Assembly (NCBI GenBank): GCA_910588565.1
Contig: CAJUPF010000007.1
Coordinates: 1-64,000, forward strand
Direction of reading: 5' to 3'
Length of the DNA stretch: 64,000 bases
From: an uncultured Lachnospiraceae bacterium
GTDB taxonomy: Bacteria > Bacillota > Clostridia > Lachnospirales > Lachnospiraceae
This document shows, in pieces, positions 34,822-43,900 of this stretch. A program made the translations under genes and the position numbers. Positions within the stretch are counted from its first letter, which is position 1. The number at the start of each line of letters is the position of its first letter. The notes beneath the pieces are model-generated. The model did not search any database. It was given only the letters and a program-made list of their open reading frames with translations, and was not told the DNA's origin.

Positions 34822-34852
34822 ATTATAAATCATTACGCAGCGTCACAAACAA
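34822..34852 (-). promoter_or_regulatory. MerR-type promoter with 19-bp spacer and central dyad
   Basis: Minus strand -35 TTGTTT (34847-34852), a 19-base spacer and -10 TATAAT (34822-34827). Over-long 19-bp spacers are the hallmark of MerR-activated promoters. The spacer contains the near-palindrome TGACGCTGCGTAA as a likely regulator site. Confidence 0.72.
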
Positions 34853-34893
34853 TACCTTTTTGAAAAATTTTTAGAAGGGTTTCCAATGCTCCT

Positions 34894-35040
34894 ATGAGTT
34901 TCTGCCCCGAGAATGTTATATCCAGAATATTTGTATATGAAGATAAGAGAAAATACTATATTGAGCAAACCGAGAACGGAGTATATAAAATTTCCAAAGA
35001 AGTTTATGATTTGATAGAAAACTATATTACAGATAATTAA
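34894..35040 (+). CDS. Possible 48-aa protein between the two exporter operons
   Basis: ATG at 34894, TAA at 35040. The product (starting MSFCPENVISRIFVYEDKRK) is charged, with plausible strand-helix alternation and no known domain. There is only a weak GAAGGG about 12 bases upstream. It lies antisense in orientation to both flanking operons. It may be a real small gene or a remnant of an inserted element. Confidence 0.35.
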   Translation: MSFCPENVISRIFVYEDKRKYYIEQTENGVYKISKEVYDLIENYITDN

Positions 35041-35099
35041 TAATCAATTATGGAAGTAAAAGGGAAGCTGGGTACACCTGTTTTTGATTATGTTTATTT

Positions 35100-35870
35100 T
35101 TATATCGTCTTTTTGTTGAAAAAAAGAACGGATAGAAATCCGTTAAGTATTATCAGGAAAAACGTAATGCCTAAAGCAACAAGGCATTCATCACTGTGAA
35201 TCACTCCCATCAACAACTTATTGGAACTTAATAAAAAGGTGGGTACATACTCCCGAAATGCGGGCAGAAAACCCAAGAAATATGATACCGCAAACGCCGC
35301 GCCCACAAAAAGAGTAACTCCCGATGATGATTTTAAAATAACTGACGCAAGCAAAACAACTGAAATCAGCCACACTCCTATTAAATAATATCCAAATGCA
35401 GCCAGCCATAAATGCAAGGCAATATCGTTATCCCAAAAATAAGCATTATAGCCGTAGGTTATTCCAAATGTTATCAGATATCCAGCCATCCAGAAAACAA
35501 ACATTGTCAACAGTTTGGAAATCAGGATTTTCCAGCGTTTCATTCCTTTGGTAATAACATTGATAAGAGTCCCTTTCTGATATTCCGCCGTCAAAATACT
35601 GCTGAACATAACGATAAACACAATCAGCAAAATGGGTATATTTTTAAAAAACTGGGTCCATGAAGTCAAAGCATCCACTTGTATTTCAGTAATATGCATC
35701 CCGTTTTCTGCAAGTTGTTCCGACATCATCACAAGCAGCCGAGGCAGCAGTTTGGCAGTGGCAGGATTCATAATTCCAAACAGACAGCATAAAGTCCCAA
35801 GCAGCATAACCTTACCGCTTCGTAATTGCTCTAAAAACTCTTTTTTTATAAAAGCAGAAAACTGTTTCAT
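35100..35870 (-). CDS. ABC-2 type transporter permease (XRE-linked operon)
   Basis: 256 aa, six hydrophobic segments. The N-terminus MKQFSAFIKKEFLEQLRSGK and the segment TAEYQKGTLINVITKGMKRW are typical of bacitracin/gliding-type ABC-2 permeases. The start overlaps the ATPase stop as ATGA, with GGAGGTGATTGGAAA before it. Likely the membrane part of an exporter with the ATPase at 35867; substrate unknown. Confidence 0.88.
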   Translation of the reverse strand: MKQFSAFIKKEFLEQLRSGKVMLLGTLCCLFGIMNPATAKLLPRLLVMMSEQLAENGMHITEIQVDALTSWTQFFKNIPILLIVFIVMFSSILTAEYQKGTLINVITKGMKRWKILISKLLTMFVFWMAGYLITFGITYGYNAYFWDNDIALHLWLAAFGYYLIGVWLISVVLLASVILKSSSGVTLFVGAAFAVSYFLGFLPAFREYVPTFLLSSNKLLMGVIHSDECLVALGITFFLIILNGFLSVLFFNKKTI

Positions 35871-36769
35871 TTTCCAATCACCTCCAAAAACAAGTCCTCA
35901 AGCGTTGGTTCTAATCTCTCCAAACGTACAACGGAGATTTGATTTTGTAACAAACACTCCATCATTTCCAATATATCACGTTCCGTCCTTTTAGGAAAAA
36001 GCAATTTTGTCCTGCCAATTTTTTTACCGCCTGCACAGAATTCCAAAAAGCTCTCCATATCCTGCTCCGTCAAAAATTCAAGTTCAATACTATCTCCATT
36101 TCTAATATTCTTAATTTCCTCCAATGTTCCGCTGAGTGGGATTCTCCCCTCGTGAAGAAATGCAATTCGGTCACAGATACGTTCCACATCGGATAAAATA
36201 TGCGTAGAGAATATAACCGTTGTATGTTCTTTTACAGAAGAAAGTATATCCAAAACCTCCTTCCTTCCCATCGGATCGAGCGCCGATGTCGGCTCATCAC
36301 AAATCAATAATTTCGGGCTGTTTAGCAGCGCTTGAGCGATGCCAAGTCTTTGTTTCATCCCACGGGAAAATCCTTTGATTCGCTTATGTTCCGCGCCGAG
36401 TCCAACAAGTTTCAGCATCTCAATTGACTTTTCTCTTATTTCTCCTTTACACATTCCCGTAATCTGACCGCACATTGTCAAATATTCCAAAGGCGTCATA
36501 AAGTCATAAAATTCAGGAACATCAGCAAGATAGCCAATATGCTTATTGGTATTGTTTTGCCCAAAAGTAACTTTCCTACCATTCACAAAAATTTCGCCCT
36601 TATCGCTTTCCAGAAGACCAAGTACCATTTTCATCGTTGTCGTTTTTCCAGCGCCGTTTTGTCCGATAAATCCAAAAACAGAATGCTCAGGTACAGAAAA
36701 ACTCAAATCATTTAAGACATTCTTTGTCCCGAATGTTTTTGTCACATGGGAAATCTTTAAAATATCCAT
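35867..36769 (-). CDS. ABC transporter ATP-binding protein (XRE-linked operon)
   Basis: About 300 aa. Walker A GQNGAGKTTTMKMVLGLL, signature FSRGMKQRLGIAQALL, Walker B LLICDEPTSALDP, H-loop STHILSDVERI. The 80-residue C-terminal extension after the nucleotide-binding domain is usual for BcrA-type ATPases that pair with ABC-2 permeases. The ATG at 36769 is chosen for its AGGAGG; a longer reading overlaps the previous gene. TAATG overlap with the PLDc_N gene upstream indicates coupled translation. Confidence 0.93.
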   Translation of the reverse strand: MDILKISHVTKTFGTKNVLNDLSFSVPEHSVFGFIGQNGAGKTTTMKMVLGLLESDKGEIFVNGRKVTFGQNNTNKHIGYLADVPEFYDFMTPLEYLTMCGQITGMCKGEIREKSIEMLKLVGLGAEHKRIKGFSRGMKQRLGIAQALLNSPKLLICDEPTSALDPMGRKEVLDILSSVKEHTTVIFSTHILSDVERICDRIAFLHEGRIPLSGTLEEIKNIRNGDSIELEFLTEQDMESFLEFCAGGKKIGRTKLLFPKRTERDILEMMECLLQNQISVVRLERLEPTLEDLFLEVIGK

Positions 36770-36972
36770 TACGCGTCCTCCTTCCCTAAAATAAAATACA
36801 AAATCGGACCGATAAAGTTCATTCCGATAATGGCAACAATCAGCCATACTGTTCGATTCCCATGCTTATAATGATTATGAGTAAAAATATGCCGCAGCGT
36901 ATATCCAAGAAGTACAAATTCCACAATGATAAGCGGAATCAAAAAAGGTAAAATTTCTGTAATCATATCCAT
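36769..36972 (-). CDS. Small PLDc_N-domain membrane protein
   Basis: 67 aa with two hydrophobic helices separated by a His-rich loop (FTHNHYKHGNRT). The closing motif FIGPILYFILGKED is the PLDc_N signature found at the start of cardiolipin synthases and in stand-alone immunity-like proteins linked to bacteriocin or ABC exporters. AAGGAG lies 8 bases before the ATG. It overlaps both neighbours by one base in an XRE-PLDc_N-ATPase-permease operon, a setting that suggests envelope or peptide-antibiotic resistance. Confidence 0.82.
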   Translation of the reverse strand: MDMITEILPFLIPLIIVEFVLLGYTLRHIFTHNHYKHGNRTVWLIVAIIGMNFIGPILYFILGKEDA

Positions 36973-38093
36973 CAGTTTAACTCCTTTAGCTTTCTTTTTA
37001 TTTTTTCAAATTCAGGGTTTCCATTTAAGACAGTAAACGGCGGTACATCCAACGTCTTTTTTGCATCTTCCAAAACTATTGTTCTATTTCGCGGCGCATT
37101 GGTTCCGCTATCAAACTCACGATCAAACCAATCTTCAACCTTGTTGAAATAGGCATCTCCATGCAGCTGCAAATCTGTTGTTGAAAACAGATAGGACAGG
37201 CATACAACATACTTATCAATATGTTCCAGCGCTTTTTGTTTTTCTTCATGCGCTAAATAGCAGATCGATGCCTGATGTTCAAAAGCTGACAGAATATTTG
37301 GATTGAGTTCGGAAACCTTATAAGCCTCTGCCACACACTCTATGCGGTCAATCGTCTCTTCACATACGGGTAAATCTTCGATGTGTATCATAAGATAACA
37401 CGCTGCGCACGCCATTAAATTCATTATCGTCTCATACATACTCATTTGGGAACATCCATCTGATTTTTCTTTATTGCCAAGCATTGCGTAAGCCTGTGCA
37501 AGAAAAATCATACTTTGATTACCAAATTTATTAGAAGCGGAAAACTCCTCCAATTCATATATAATTTCCTGTATACGTCCAATTTGGAAATAGACAAGTG
37601 ATTGAATCATAATAACATTTCCGTAAATTCTCATATTTTTACAATTTTCTTTGATATGCTGACAAAGTTTTTCAATACGCATACAAATATCTTTCTTTTT
37701 TTCTTCCGTCTCTGCCATGGTATAATGATTCAGCCATAAAATGCACATCTGTAACAGGAACGGGTAGCAAGTATAATAGCGTTTTACATACGCCTGTGTT
37801 TCATTCATCACTTCTTCAAAAGGACGTTCGGCAAAATCCTTTCCGAATCTTTGATAAAGGTCTTGAATCTGCTCTTTTGACAGCTGAGGTGTGTATCCTA
37901 TCAGCTCATCTATTGTCACATCAAAAAATGTGGCAAGCTGCGGCAAAATAGTTATATCTGGCATGCTTTGATTGTTCTCCCATTTTGAAACAGACGCTTT
38001 TGTAACACCTATAAATTCTGCCAACTGTTCCTGGGTGATTTTTTTATCGTGTCTTAGCCGGGCGATATTATTTGCAATATTCAATATATTCAT
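36972..38093 (-). CDS. XRE helix-turn-helix regulator with helical repeat C-terminus
   Basis: 373 aa. N-terminal HTH_3 domain (ARLRHDKKITQEQLAEFIGV, TKASVSKWENNQSMPDI), then about 300 residues of helical, TPR-like repeats with several aromatic and Cys residues, as in regulators that sense peptides or partner proteins. AGAGGAGGAGATTAGC precedes the ATG. It heads the second exporter operon and its stop overlaps the PLDc_N start. Likely controls that operon; ligand unknown. Confidence 0.88.
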   Translation of the reverse strand: MNILNIANNIARLRHDKKITQEQLAEFIGVTKASVSKWENNQSMPDITILPQLATFFDVTIDELIGYTPQLSKEQIQDLYQRFGKDFAERPFEEVMNETQAYVKRYYTCYPFLLQMCILWLNHYTMAETEEKKKDICMRIEKLCQHIKENCKNMRIYGNVIMIQSLVYFQIGRIQEIIYELEEFSASNKFGNQSMIFLAQAYAMLGNKEKSDGCSQMSMYETIMNLMACAACYLMIHIEDLPVCEETIDRIECVAEAYKVSELNPNILSAFEHQASICYLAHEEKQKALEHIDKYVVCLSYLFSTTDLQLHGDAYFNKVEDWFDREFDSGTNAPRNRTIVLEDAKKTLDVPPFTVLNGNPEFEKIKRKLKELN

Positions 38094-38272
38094 GCTAATC
38101 TCCTCCTCTCCCTTACATTTTAATCACAGCAGAATACAAAATCAATGGAGCGATATAATACTTTCAGAAACAAAATCAACCATTAGGAAACTGACGTTAT
38201 TCCTTATCTGCTCCCATTAACCAATAGAGGGACAGCATACGTTACGAACCCATTTTTTCATCAAAAATATAC

Positions 38273-38301
38273 TTGTCCATTAAAAAATCTTCCGTTATAA
38301 T
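38273..38301 (+). promoter_or_regulatory. Promoter of the 38391-39280 unit
   Basis: -35 TTGTCC (38273-38278), 17-base spacer, -10 TATAAT (38296-38301) on the plus strand, about 90 bases before the first reading frame of the unit. Confidence 0.7.
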
Positions 38302-38390
38302 ATAGTTGTACATACATCGCAGCTCTCCGGTTGCCACACTCTGTATAGATTCCGGTTAACCAGTCTGAACATCAGGATTTACAGAGGTGA

Positions 38391-38609
38391 TCGCTGTCTT
38401 TTCTATTCAAAGATGGCTTTTGGATATCCAAACATAACGTCCATAATTTCCATAAAAAACTATCCTACACGGATGAATCAGAAGTAAAATTCAAGATACT
38501 TTATGATGATATAAAAATTTATGTATTTACAGATTCTAATGAAGAAAAAAAGCAATTCGAGAGTCGGTACCAGTCGAATAATTTCTATGTTAATAAGTGC
38601 ATCTATTGA
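38391..38609 (+). pseudogene. Open frame without a normal start codon (truncated or CTG-started gene)
   Basis: A 72-codon open frame ends at 38609 and has protein-like composition (for example KFKILYDDIKIYVFTDSNEE), but no ATG, GTG or TTG near its beginning; it opens after a TGA. GAGGTGAT lies just before a CTG at 38394, and a GTG at 38387 in another frame could have started it before a frameshift. A good promoter stands upstream. The family is not recognised. Either a decayed gene or a rare CTG start. Confidence 0.45.
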
Positions 38610-38626
38610 TTGAAGGTGGTGTTAAA

Positions 38627-38911
38627 ATGAATTTTTCTGATATGATTGTAGGCGAGCATGGATTATTAGTAGAATTACGCTGCAATAATTCTTTCAATGA
38701 ACAACTATATACCGCTATTAAACATTATCTTAATGAAAATCTGCCCAGATGGAACTCCAGCGGCTTTATCCCTGTCGCAGATGCAGCGCCTATTTTTCAC
38801 TTGATTGATGAACTGTCTGGCGGGAGCAGATTTTGGAGTGAAGAAGTTCAACTGCGCGTAGAAGATGCCGTACTTGACATACAAGATATCATGAGCACAT
38901 TAGAAGAATAA
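38627..38911 (+). CDS. Hypothetical 94-aa protein
   Basis: Starts at ATG 38627 after GGTGGTGTTAAA. The acidic product (MNFSDMIVGEHGLLVELRCN...) has mixed helices and strands, no signal peptide or membrane segment, and no family I recognise. It lies 17 bases after the start-less frame and 36 bases before the DUF3795 gene, all on the plus strand behind one promoter, so it is probably expressed. Confidence 0.65.
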   Translation: MNFSDMIVGEHGLLVELRCNNSFNEQLYTAIKHYLNENLPRWNSSGFIPVADAAPIFHLIDELSGGSRFWSEEVQLRVEDAVLDIQDIMSTLEE

Positions 38912-38947
38912 TCACGTTTTATTCCATTTTTTAGGAGGTGCCTAACT

Positions 38948-39280
38948 ATGAGAGATATGATTGCATACTGTGGCTTAGACTGTGCAAAATGCGACGCATA
39001 TCTTGCAACAATCAATGACGACCAGGCGCTACGGGAGAAAACCGCAAAGCTATGGGCTAAGTTAAATAACGCTCCCATTTTGCCTGAACATATCAACTGT
39101 GAAGGCTGTCGTGTCGACGGCATGAAAACAGTATACTGTGACAGTCTTTGCCAAATTCGCCAATGTGCATTGAAAAAAGGTGTAACGACATGCGGCGACT
39201 GCCCGGAACCAGAAAACTGTCAGACTGTTGGAATGATTATTGCAAACAATCCCGCTGCTTTAAAAAATCTGAAAGGATAG
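38948..39280 (+). CDS. DUF3795 Cys-rich protein
   Basis: 110 aa. Begins MIAYCGLDCAKCDAY, the DUF3795 signature, and carries further Cys pairs (NCEGCRVDG, SLCQIRQCALKKG, TCGDCPEPENC), eleven Cys in all, implying a zinc or iron-sulfur site. Function of the family is unknown. AGGAGGTGCCTAACT precedes the ATG. It is the last gene of the plus-strand unit and is followed by a terminator at 39353. Confidence 0.88.
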   Translation: MRDMIAYCGLDCAKCDAYLATINDDQALREKTAKLWAKLNNAPILPEHINCEGCRVDGMKTVYCDSLCQIRQCALKKGVTTCGDCPEPENCQTVGMIIANNPAALKNLKG

Positions 39281-39352
39281 ACGACATTGTCAATGAAGAA
39301 ATCAGCAAATGAAACGATTTAGCGGAATACCAGAAAGCAGAGTAACAGAACA

Positions 39353-39399
39353 CGCCTTGAAGCCCTGTGTATTTACATGAGCCTCAAGGCGGTTTTTTT
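39353..39399 (+). terminator. Terminator after the DUF3795 gene
   Basis: Stem CGCCTTGA...TCAAGGCG followed by TTTTTTT on the plus strand. The T run reaches the galT stop codon, so the convergent gene ends are packed together. Confidence 0.88.
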
Positions 39400-40924
39400 A
39401 CTGATTTACATGTTCCACAAACCGCAGGAATCCTTCTCTGCCCTCTTGTGTACATTTATAGACGCCGGCGTCTTCCAATACTTCTGAAAATACCAGTCCG
39501 ATTTCTTTTTGGATGATTTCTTCGATATTTTCCTTTGTCACACTGTCATATTTTGGCAGGAATTCTTCTACCCAGTCTGCATGTTTTGCCAAAGCTTCGT
39601 CTGCCCCAAGATCTGCGCCGGAGATAATCGCTTCCTGTAATGCCGCCATTTCATCCTTCAGGCGTGCCGGAAGCACGGCAAGTCCCATAACTTCGATCAG
39701 GCCGATATTCTCTTTCTTGATATGATGCAGCTTCGCATGTGGATGATACACGCCCAGCGGATGCTCTTCTGTCGTAATATTATTACGCAGCACCAGATCC
39801 AGTTCAAACATATCTCCACGTTTTCTTGCAATCGGAGTAATCGTATTGTGAGGCTCTCCGTCCGTCTCGGCAAATACAAATGCCGCTTCGTCTGTATATC
39901 CTCTCCATGCAAGCAGAATCTTGTCAGCCAGCTCAATCAGGCGATCCTTATCGGCACAGTCCAGACGGATGACGGACATCGGCCACTTTACAATTCCCGC
40001 TTTTACATCATCAAACCCTGCAAAGGAAATTTCTTTTTCAACAGGCGCTTTCGCCATGGCAAATTCATAATGGCCTCCCTGGAAATGATCATGGCTTAGA
40101 ATCGATCCGCCTACAATCGGGAGATCCGCATTAGAACCCACAAAATAATGCGGGAACTGTGCAACAAAGTCCAGAAGTTTGCCAAACGTCGCGCGCTCGA
40201 TCTTCATCGGCGTATGCTGGGAATTAAACACTATGCAGTGTTCATTATAGTATACATACGGGGAATACTGGAAAAACCAGTCGCTGTTATTAATCGTAAT
40301 CGGTATAATTCTGTGGTTCTGCCTTGCCGGATGGTTTACCCTGCCTGCATAGCCTTCGTTTTCCTTACACAACAGGCATTTCGGATAACCGCTCTGCTTG
40401 GCAAGTTTTGCCGCTGCAATGGCTTTCGGATCTTTTTCCGGCTTGGATAAATTAATCGTAATATCCAGTGTGCCGTATTCCGTATCTGCCGTCCATTTCA
40501 AATCCTTTTTGATACGATATCTGCGGATATAGTCTGTATCACGGCTTAAGTTATAAAAATAATCCGTCGCTTCCTGCGGACTGTTTTCATATAAACTGCG
40601 GAATGTTACAATCACTTCTCGGGGCCATGGCGTCAGAAGGCTCATAATCTTTGTATCAAACAGATCACGGTATACAACGCCGTTTTCTTCTGTTATGCCA
40701 TTCTCATAAGCATAATCCAGCATGTCCTTTAAGATTTCTTCTAACGACGCTTCTGCTTCTTCCCTTGACATACCGCCTTTATGCGCCGCCAAAACGTCCT
40801 CTTCCATCTCATCTAAGCGAAACAGTTCTAACAGCCGGTTTATGGTAAACTGCTTATCCGCCTGTTCAATCAGTCCGGTTGCCAGACCATACTCTGTCAA
40901 ATCTAAAATTCTCTCCAATATCAT
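39398..40924 (-). CDS. galT: UDP-glucose:hexose-1-phosphate uridylyltransferase, class II
   Basis: 508 aa, the Firmicutes-type GalT unrelated in length to the E. coli enzyme. In the Leloir pathway it exchanges UMP between UDP-glucose and galactose 1-phosphate. Class II signature segments are seen: KCLLCKENEGYAGRVNHPAR, GGSILSHDHFQGGHYEFAM (the active-site HDH), and GVYHPHAKLHHIKKENIGL. The ATG at 40924 follows GAGAGGTGAGTAGT. It lies 48 bases after kduD on the same strand; galK and galE are not in the window. Confidence 0.95.
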   Translation of the reverse strand: MILERILDLTEYGLATGLIEQADKQFTINRLLELFRLDEMEEDVLAAHKGGMSREEAEASLEEILKDMLDYAYENGITEENGVVYRDLFDTKIMSLLTPWPREVIVTFRSLYENSPQEATDYFYNLSRDTDYIRRYRIKKDLKWTADTEYGTLDITINLSKPEKDPKAIAAAKLAKQSGYPKCLLCKENEGYAGRVNHPARQNHRIIPITINNSDWFFQYSPYVYYNEHCIVFNSQHTPMKIERATFGKLLDFVAQFPHYFVGSNADLPIVGGSILSHDHFQGGHYEFAMAKAPVEKEISFAGFDDVKAGIVKWPMSVIRLDCADKDRLIELADKILLAWRGYTDEAAFVFAETDGEPHNTITPIARKRGDMFELDLVLRNNITTEEHPLGVYHPHAKLHHIKKENIGLIEVMGLAVLPARLKDEMAALQEAIISGADLGADEALAKHADWVEEFLPKYDSVTKENIEEIIQKEIGLVFSEVLEDAGVYKCTQEGREGFLRFVEHVNQ

Positions 40925-40972
40925 ACTACTCACCTCTCCTGTTTGTCCTTTCACAGCATTCCAAATACCGCC

Positions 40973-41773
40973 TTATGGCTGCTTTCCAATATATGCTAAA
41001 ATTCCGCCGTCTACATACAATATATGTCCGTTTACAAAATCAGACGCATCGGATGCAAGGAATACTGCAGGCCCCTGCAGATCTTCCGGTGTTCCCCAAC
41101 GAGCCGCCGGAGTTTTGGCGATAATAAACTGATCAAACGGATGTCTGCTTCCATCCGCCTGTTTCTCACGAAGAGGCGCCGTCTGCGGCGTCGCAATGTA
41201 GCCCGGCCCGATACCGTTACACTGAATGTTGGCTTCGCCATACTCAGAACAGATATTTCTGGTCAGCATCTTAAGTCCGCCCTTTGCCGCGGCATAAGCG
41301 GAAACGGTTTCACGTCCCAGCTCGGACATCATAGAACAGATATTGATAATCTTTCCATGGCCTTTTTGGATCATGCCCGGAATTACGGCTTTGGATACGA
41401 TAAACGGCGCGTTCAGATCCACGTCGATCACCTGGCGGAACTGCTCCGCCGTCATTTCCACCATCGGAATACGCTTGATAATGCCCGCGTTATTTACCAG
41501 GATATCAATTACGCCTACTTCCTCTTCCACTTTTTTTACAAGCTCCTGTACCTGTGCCTCATCCGTAACGTCGCAAACATATCCATGGGCTTTGATTCCT
41601 TTTTCTTCGTAAGCTGCCAGGCCTTTGTCCACCAGTTCCTGCCTGATATCGTTAAATACAATTGTCGCGCCGCATTCTGCATAAGCGGATGCAATCGCAA
41701 AACCAATTCCATAAGACGCGCCTGTTACCAGCGCGATTTTGCCTTCTAATGAAAACTTATCTAATAATGCCAT
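40973..41773 (-). CDS. kduD: SDR dehydrogenase, 2-deoxy-D-gluconate/gluconate 5-dehydrogenase type (KduD-like)
   Basis: 266 aa short-chain dehydrogenase. NAD-binding TGASYGIGFAIASAYA, NNAGI, catalytic Ser in ICSMMSELG and the YAAAK pair are present. Placed 24 bases after kduI, it is best read as the enzyme that reduces 3-deoxy-D-glycero-2,5-hexodiulosonate to 2-keto-3-deoxygluconate in uronate breakdown; the fold is also used by gluconate 5-dehydrogenases. The C-terminal GHILYVDGGILAYIGKQP is typical of this group. Confidence 0.88.
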   Translation of the reverse strand: MALLDKFSLEGKIALVTGASYGIGFAIASAYAECGATIVFNDIRQELVDKGLAAYEEKGIKAHGYVCDVTDEAQVQELVKKVEEEVGVIDILVNNAGIIKRIPMVEMTAEQFRQVIDVDLNAPFIVSKAVIPGMIQKGHGKIINICSMMSELGRETVSAYAAAKGGLKMLTRNICSEYGEANIQCNGIGPGYIATPQTAPLREKQADGSRHPFDQFIIAKTPAARWGTPEDLQGPAVFLASDASDFVNGHILYVDGGILAYIGKQP

Positions 41774-41797
41774 TTCCTTTCCCTCCTGATTTTCCTG

Positions 41798-42661
41798 TTA
41801 TCGCAGCTCTTTTGTCTCTACGCCGTCCATATCGTCAAATGCCTGATTCTCCCCACACATGCCCCAGATAAAGGTATATGCCCTTGAACCGCTTCCGGCA
41901 TGGATAGACCAGCTTGGAGAAATCACCGCTTCTTCGTTGCGCATCACAATATGCCTTGTCTCTGCCGGCTCTCCCATATAATGCATGACAAATGCATCCT
42001 CTGGCATATCGAAATAGAGATATACTTCCATTCTCCTGTCATGGGTATGGCAGGGCATCGTGTTCCAAACACTTCCCGGCTTTAATGCTGTCATGCCCAT
42101 CACAAGCTGGCAGCTTTCCACCTGGCCTGGAAGTATATATTTATTGATAACTCTGTGATTTGATTCTTCCAGACAGCCTAACTCTACTTTATTCTCATCC
42201 TTAATTATGACAACGCCTTCCGCCGCTTCCCCTTCCGGTTTGATCAAAACGGTGGGATATGTGGTGTGGGCTGGTACGCTGTTGATATAGAATCTGGCCG
42301 GATTCGCCGCGTCTTTGCTTTTAAACACGATATCCTTTGATCCGCGGCCGATATACATACCCTCTTTGTGCCCTACTTCGTATTCTGTGCCATCTACGCG
42401 GATCACTCCTGCCGGGCCGATATTAATTACCCCCATCTCCCGTCTCTGCAGAAAATATTCCGCCCGAAGCTCGTCTCCTGCCGTAAGCGTCAACGGCTCC
42501 ACAGGTACAGCCGCTCCGGTGATAATCCGGTCAATATGGCTGTATACCAGTTTTATTTCTCCCTCTGTAAAAAGATTCTGGATTAAAAATTCTTCCCGAA
42601 GCCGGTCAGTTGTATAGTGCTTCACATCTTTTGGCGAAGCCGCTGTTCTTAATTCCATCAT
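41798..42661 (-). CDS. kduI: 5-dehydro-4-deoxy-D-glucuronate isomerase
   Basis: 287 aa cupin enzyme converting 4-deoxy-L-threo-5-hexosulose uronate (from unsaturated galacturonides or glycosaminoglycan disaccharides) to 3-deoxy-D-glycero-2,5-hexodiulosonate. The zinc site is visible as two His and Glu in CHTHDRRMEVYLYF and His in SIHAGSGSRAYTFIWGM. GAGGAGATGGTAA precedes two successive ATGs; the first is used. With kduD it forms the middle of an aldo/keto reductase-kduI-kduD-galT run, pointing to use of pectin or host mucopolysaccharide. Confidence 0.95.
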   Translation of the reverse strand: MMELRTAASPKDVKHYTTDRLREEFLIQNLFTEGEIKLVYSHIDRIITGAAVPVEPLTLTAGDELRAEYFLQRREMGVINIGPAGVIRVDGTEYEVGHKEGMYIGRGSKDIVFKSKDAANPARFYINSVPAHTTYPTVLIKPEGEAAEGVVIIKDENKVELGCLEESNHRVINKYILPGQVESCQLVMGMTALKPGSVWNTMPCHTHDRRMEVYLYFDMPEDAFVMHYMGEPAETRHIVMRNEEAVISPSWSIHAGSGSRAYTFIWGMCGENQAFDDMDGVETKELR

Positions 42662-42746
42662 TTACCATCTCCTCTTCTTTGAAAATTCTATATACATGCC
42701 CTTTTAGGCGGTGTATCATTTCTGTCGCAAGTACTGCGGCATCCTG

Positions 42747-43706
42747 TTACCCCTCACTCAGCCAGCGGATTTCCTCTTCTGTCAGTTCGATATCAAATGC
42801 CTGTAAATTAGAATTCATTCGTTTTGGAACAGATGAAGAACAGATCACCATAGGCGCAATGGGCTGCTGCAGCACCCAGGCAAGGGCAATCTGGGGCACG
42901 GAAGCGCGTTTTCTTGCCGCAAGGACTTCCGCCCGCCGTAAACGCTCAAAATTCTCCGGATAGCAGTAACCTTTTCTGCCAAATTCATCCAGCGTTTTTC
43001 TTGCTTTTTTTTCTTCACCGGAACGGAATTTTCCAGACAAAAATCCATGGCCAAGACACGCATAGGCAAATACTTCGATTCCCTTATCCAGATACCAGTT
43101 CCGTTCTGTTTCATGCGCCTTACCGGAAATATCGACGCAGCCTCCGCCAAATGGATCCTCCTTCTGCTCTGCCAGACTAAGAGCCGGACTTGAAGCCTCA
43201 AATCCAAACATATCATGAGAATAGGCGTATTCATTGGCTTCATCAATACGCTGATAACTCCAGTTCGAGCCTCCAAAAATGCCGATTTTCCCCTTTTCCC
43301 GAAGTTCATTTAAAGTCTCCACCAAAGATCCCGCCGGAACTTTCGGATCATCCCGGTGCAGCAGGTAGATATCAATAAAATCTGTCTGCAGCATCATCAG
43401 AGATTTCTCCACATCTTCGCGAATCGCCTGCGGAGTTACCCTGGGTTCATGGGAACCTTCCAGCGGATGTGCGCCTTTTGACAAAATCACAACCTTATCC
43501 CGAATGCCTTTTGCCGCGATCCAGCTGCCCAGAGACTTCTCGGCCATGCCATAGGCTCTGGCTGTATCAAAGGTGTTGATTCCTGCCGCATAAACCGCAT
43601 CTAATAATTTGTGCGCATTCTCTCCGCGTATCATTGCCGATATTGCCGTTCCAAATACGATACGGGATACCGGCTTTGAAACATCAGCTATCGTTTTATA
43701 TTCCAT
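42747..43706 (-). CDS. Aldo/keto reductase
   Basis: 319 aa TIM-barrel NADPH oxidoreductase. Catalytic Asp and Tyr appear in INTFDTARAYGMAEKSLGSW, Lys in VILSKGAHP, and the His in YLLHRDDP; the GIFGGSNWSYQRIDEA segment and C-terminal VPQIALAWVLQQPIAPMVIC are standard. Substrate unknown; its place before kduI suggests a uronate or sugar aldehyde. The ATG at 43706 is chosen because AGGAGG lies directly before it; the longer reading translates the ribosome binding site. Confidence 0.9.
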   Translation of the reverse strand: MEYKTIADVSKPVSRIVFGTAISAMIRGENAHKLLDAVYAAGINTFDTARAYGMAEKSLGSWIAAKGIRDKVVILSKGAHPLEGSHEPRVTPQAIREDVEKSLMMLQTDFIDIYLLHRDDPKVPAGSLVETLNELREKGKIGIFGGSNWSYQRIDEANEYAYSHDMFGFEASSPALSLAEQKEDPFGGGCVDISGKAHETERNWYLDKGIEVFAYACLGHGFLSGKFRSGEEKKARKTLDEFGRKGYCYPENFERLRRAEVLAARKRASVPQIALAWVLQQPIAPMVICSSSVPKRMNSNLQAFDIELTEEEIRWLSEG

Positions 43707-43900
43707 GTAAAACCTCCTGTACACAGCTGCTGCCAGCAGCCATCTGTCACCCCTTTCCCCTTACATGTAACTGCTGCGCCTAATCCTCTTTCGACTGCAT
43801 TACCCCATTTGCAAGTCCCTCCGTTAAGAGCTGCAAAACAGCACACATTTTTATTGTGACACCAAATTCTGGAAATTGCAATACTTTTGCAGATCTTCCA

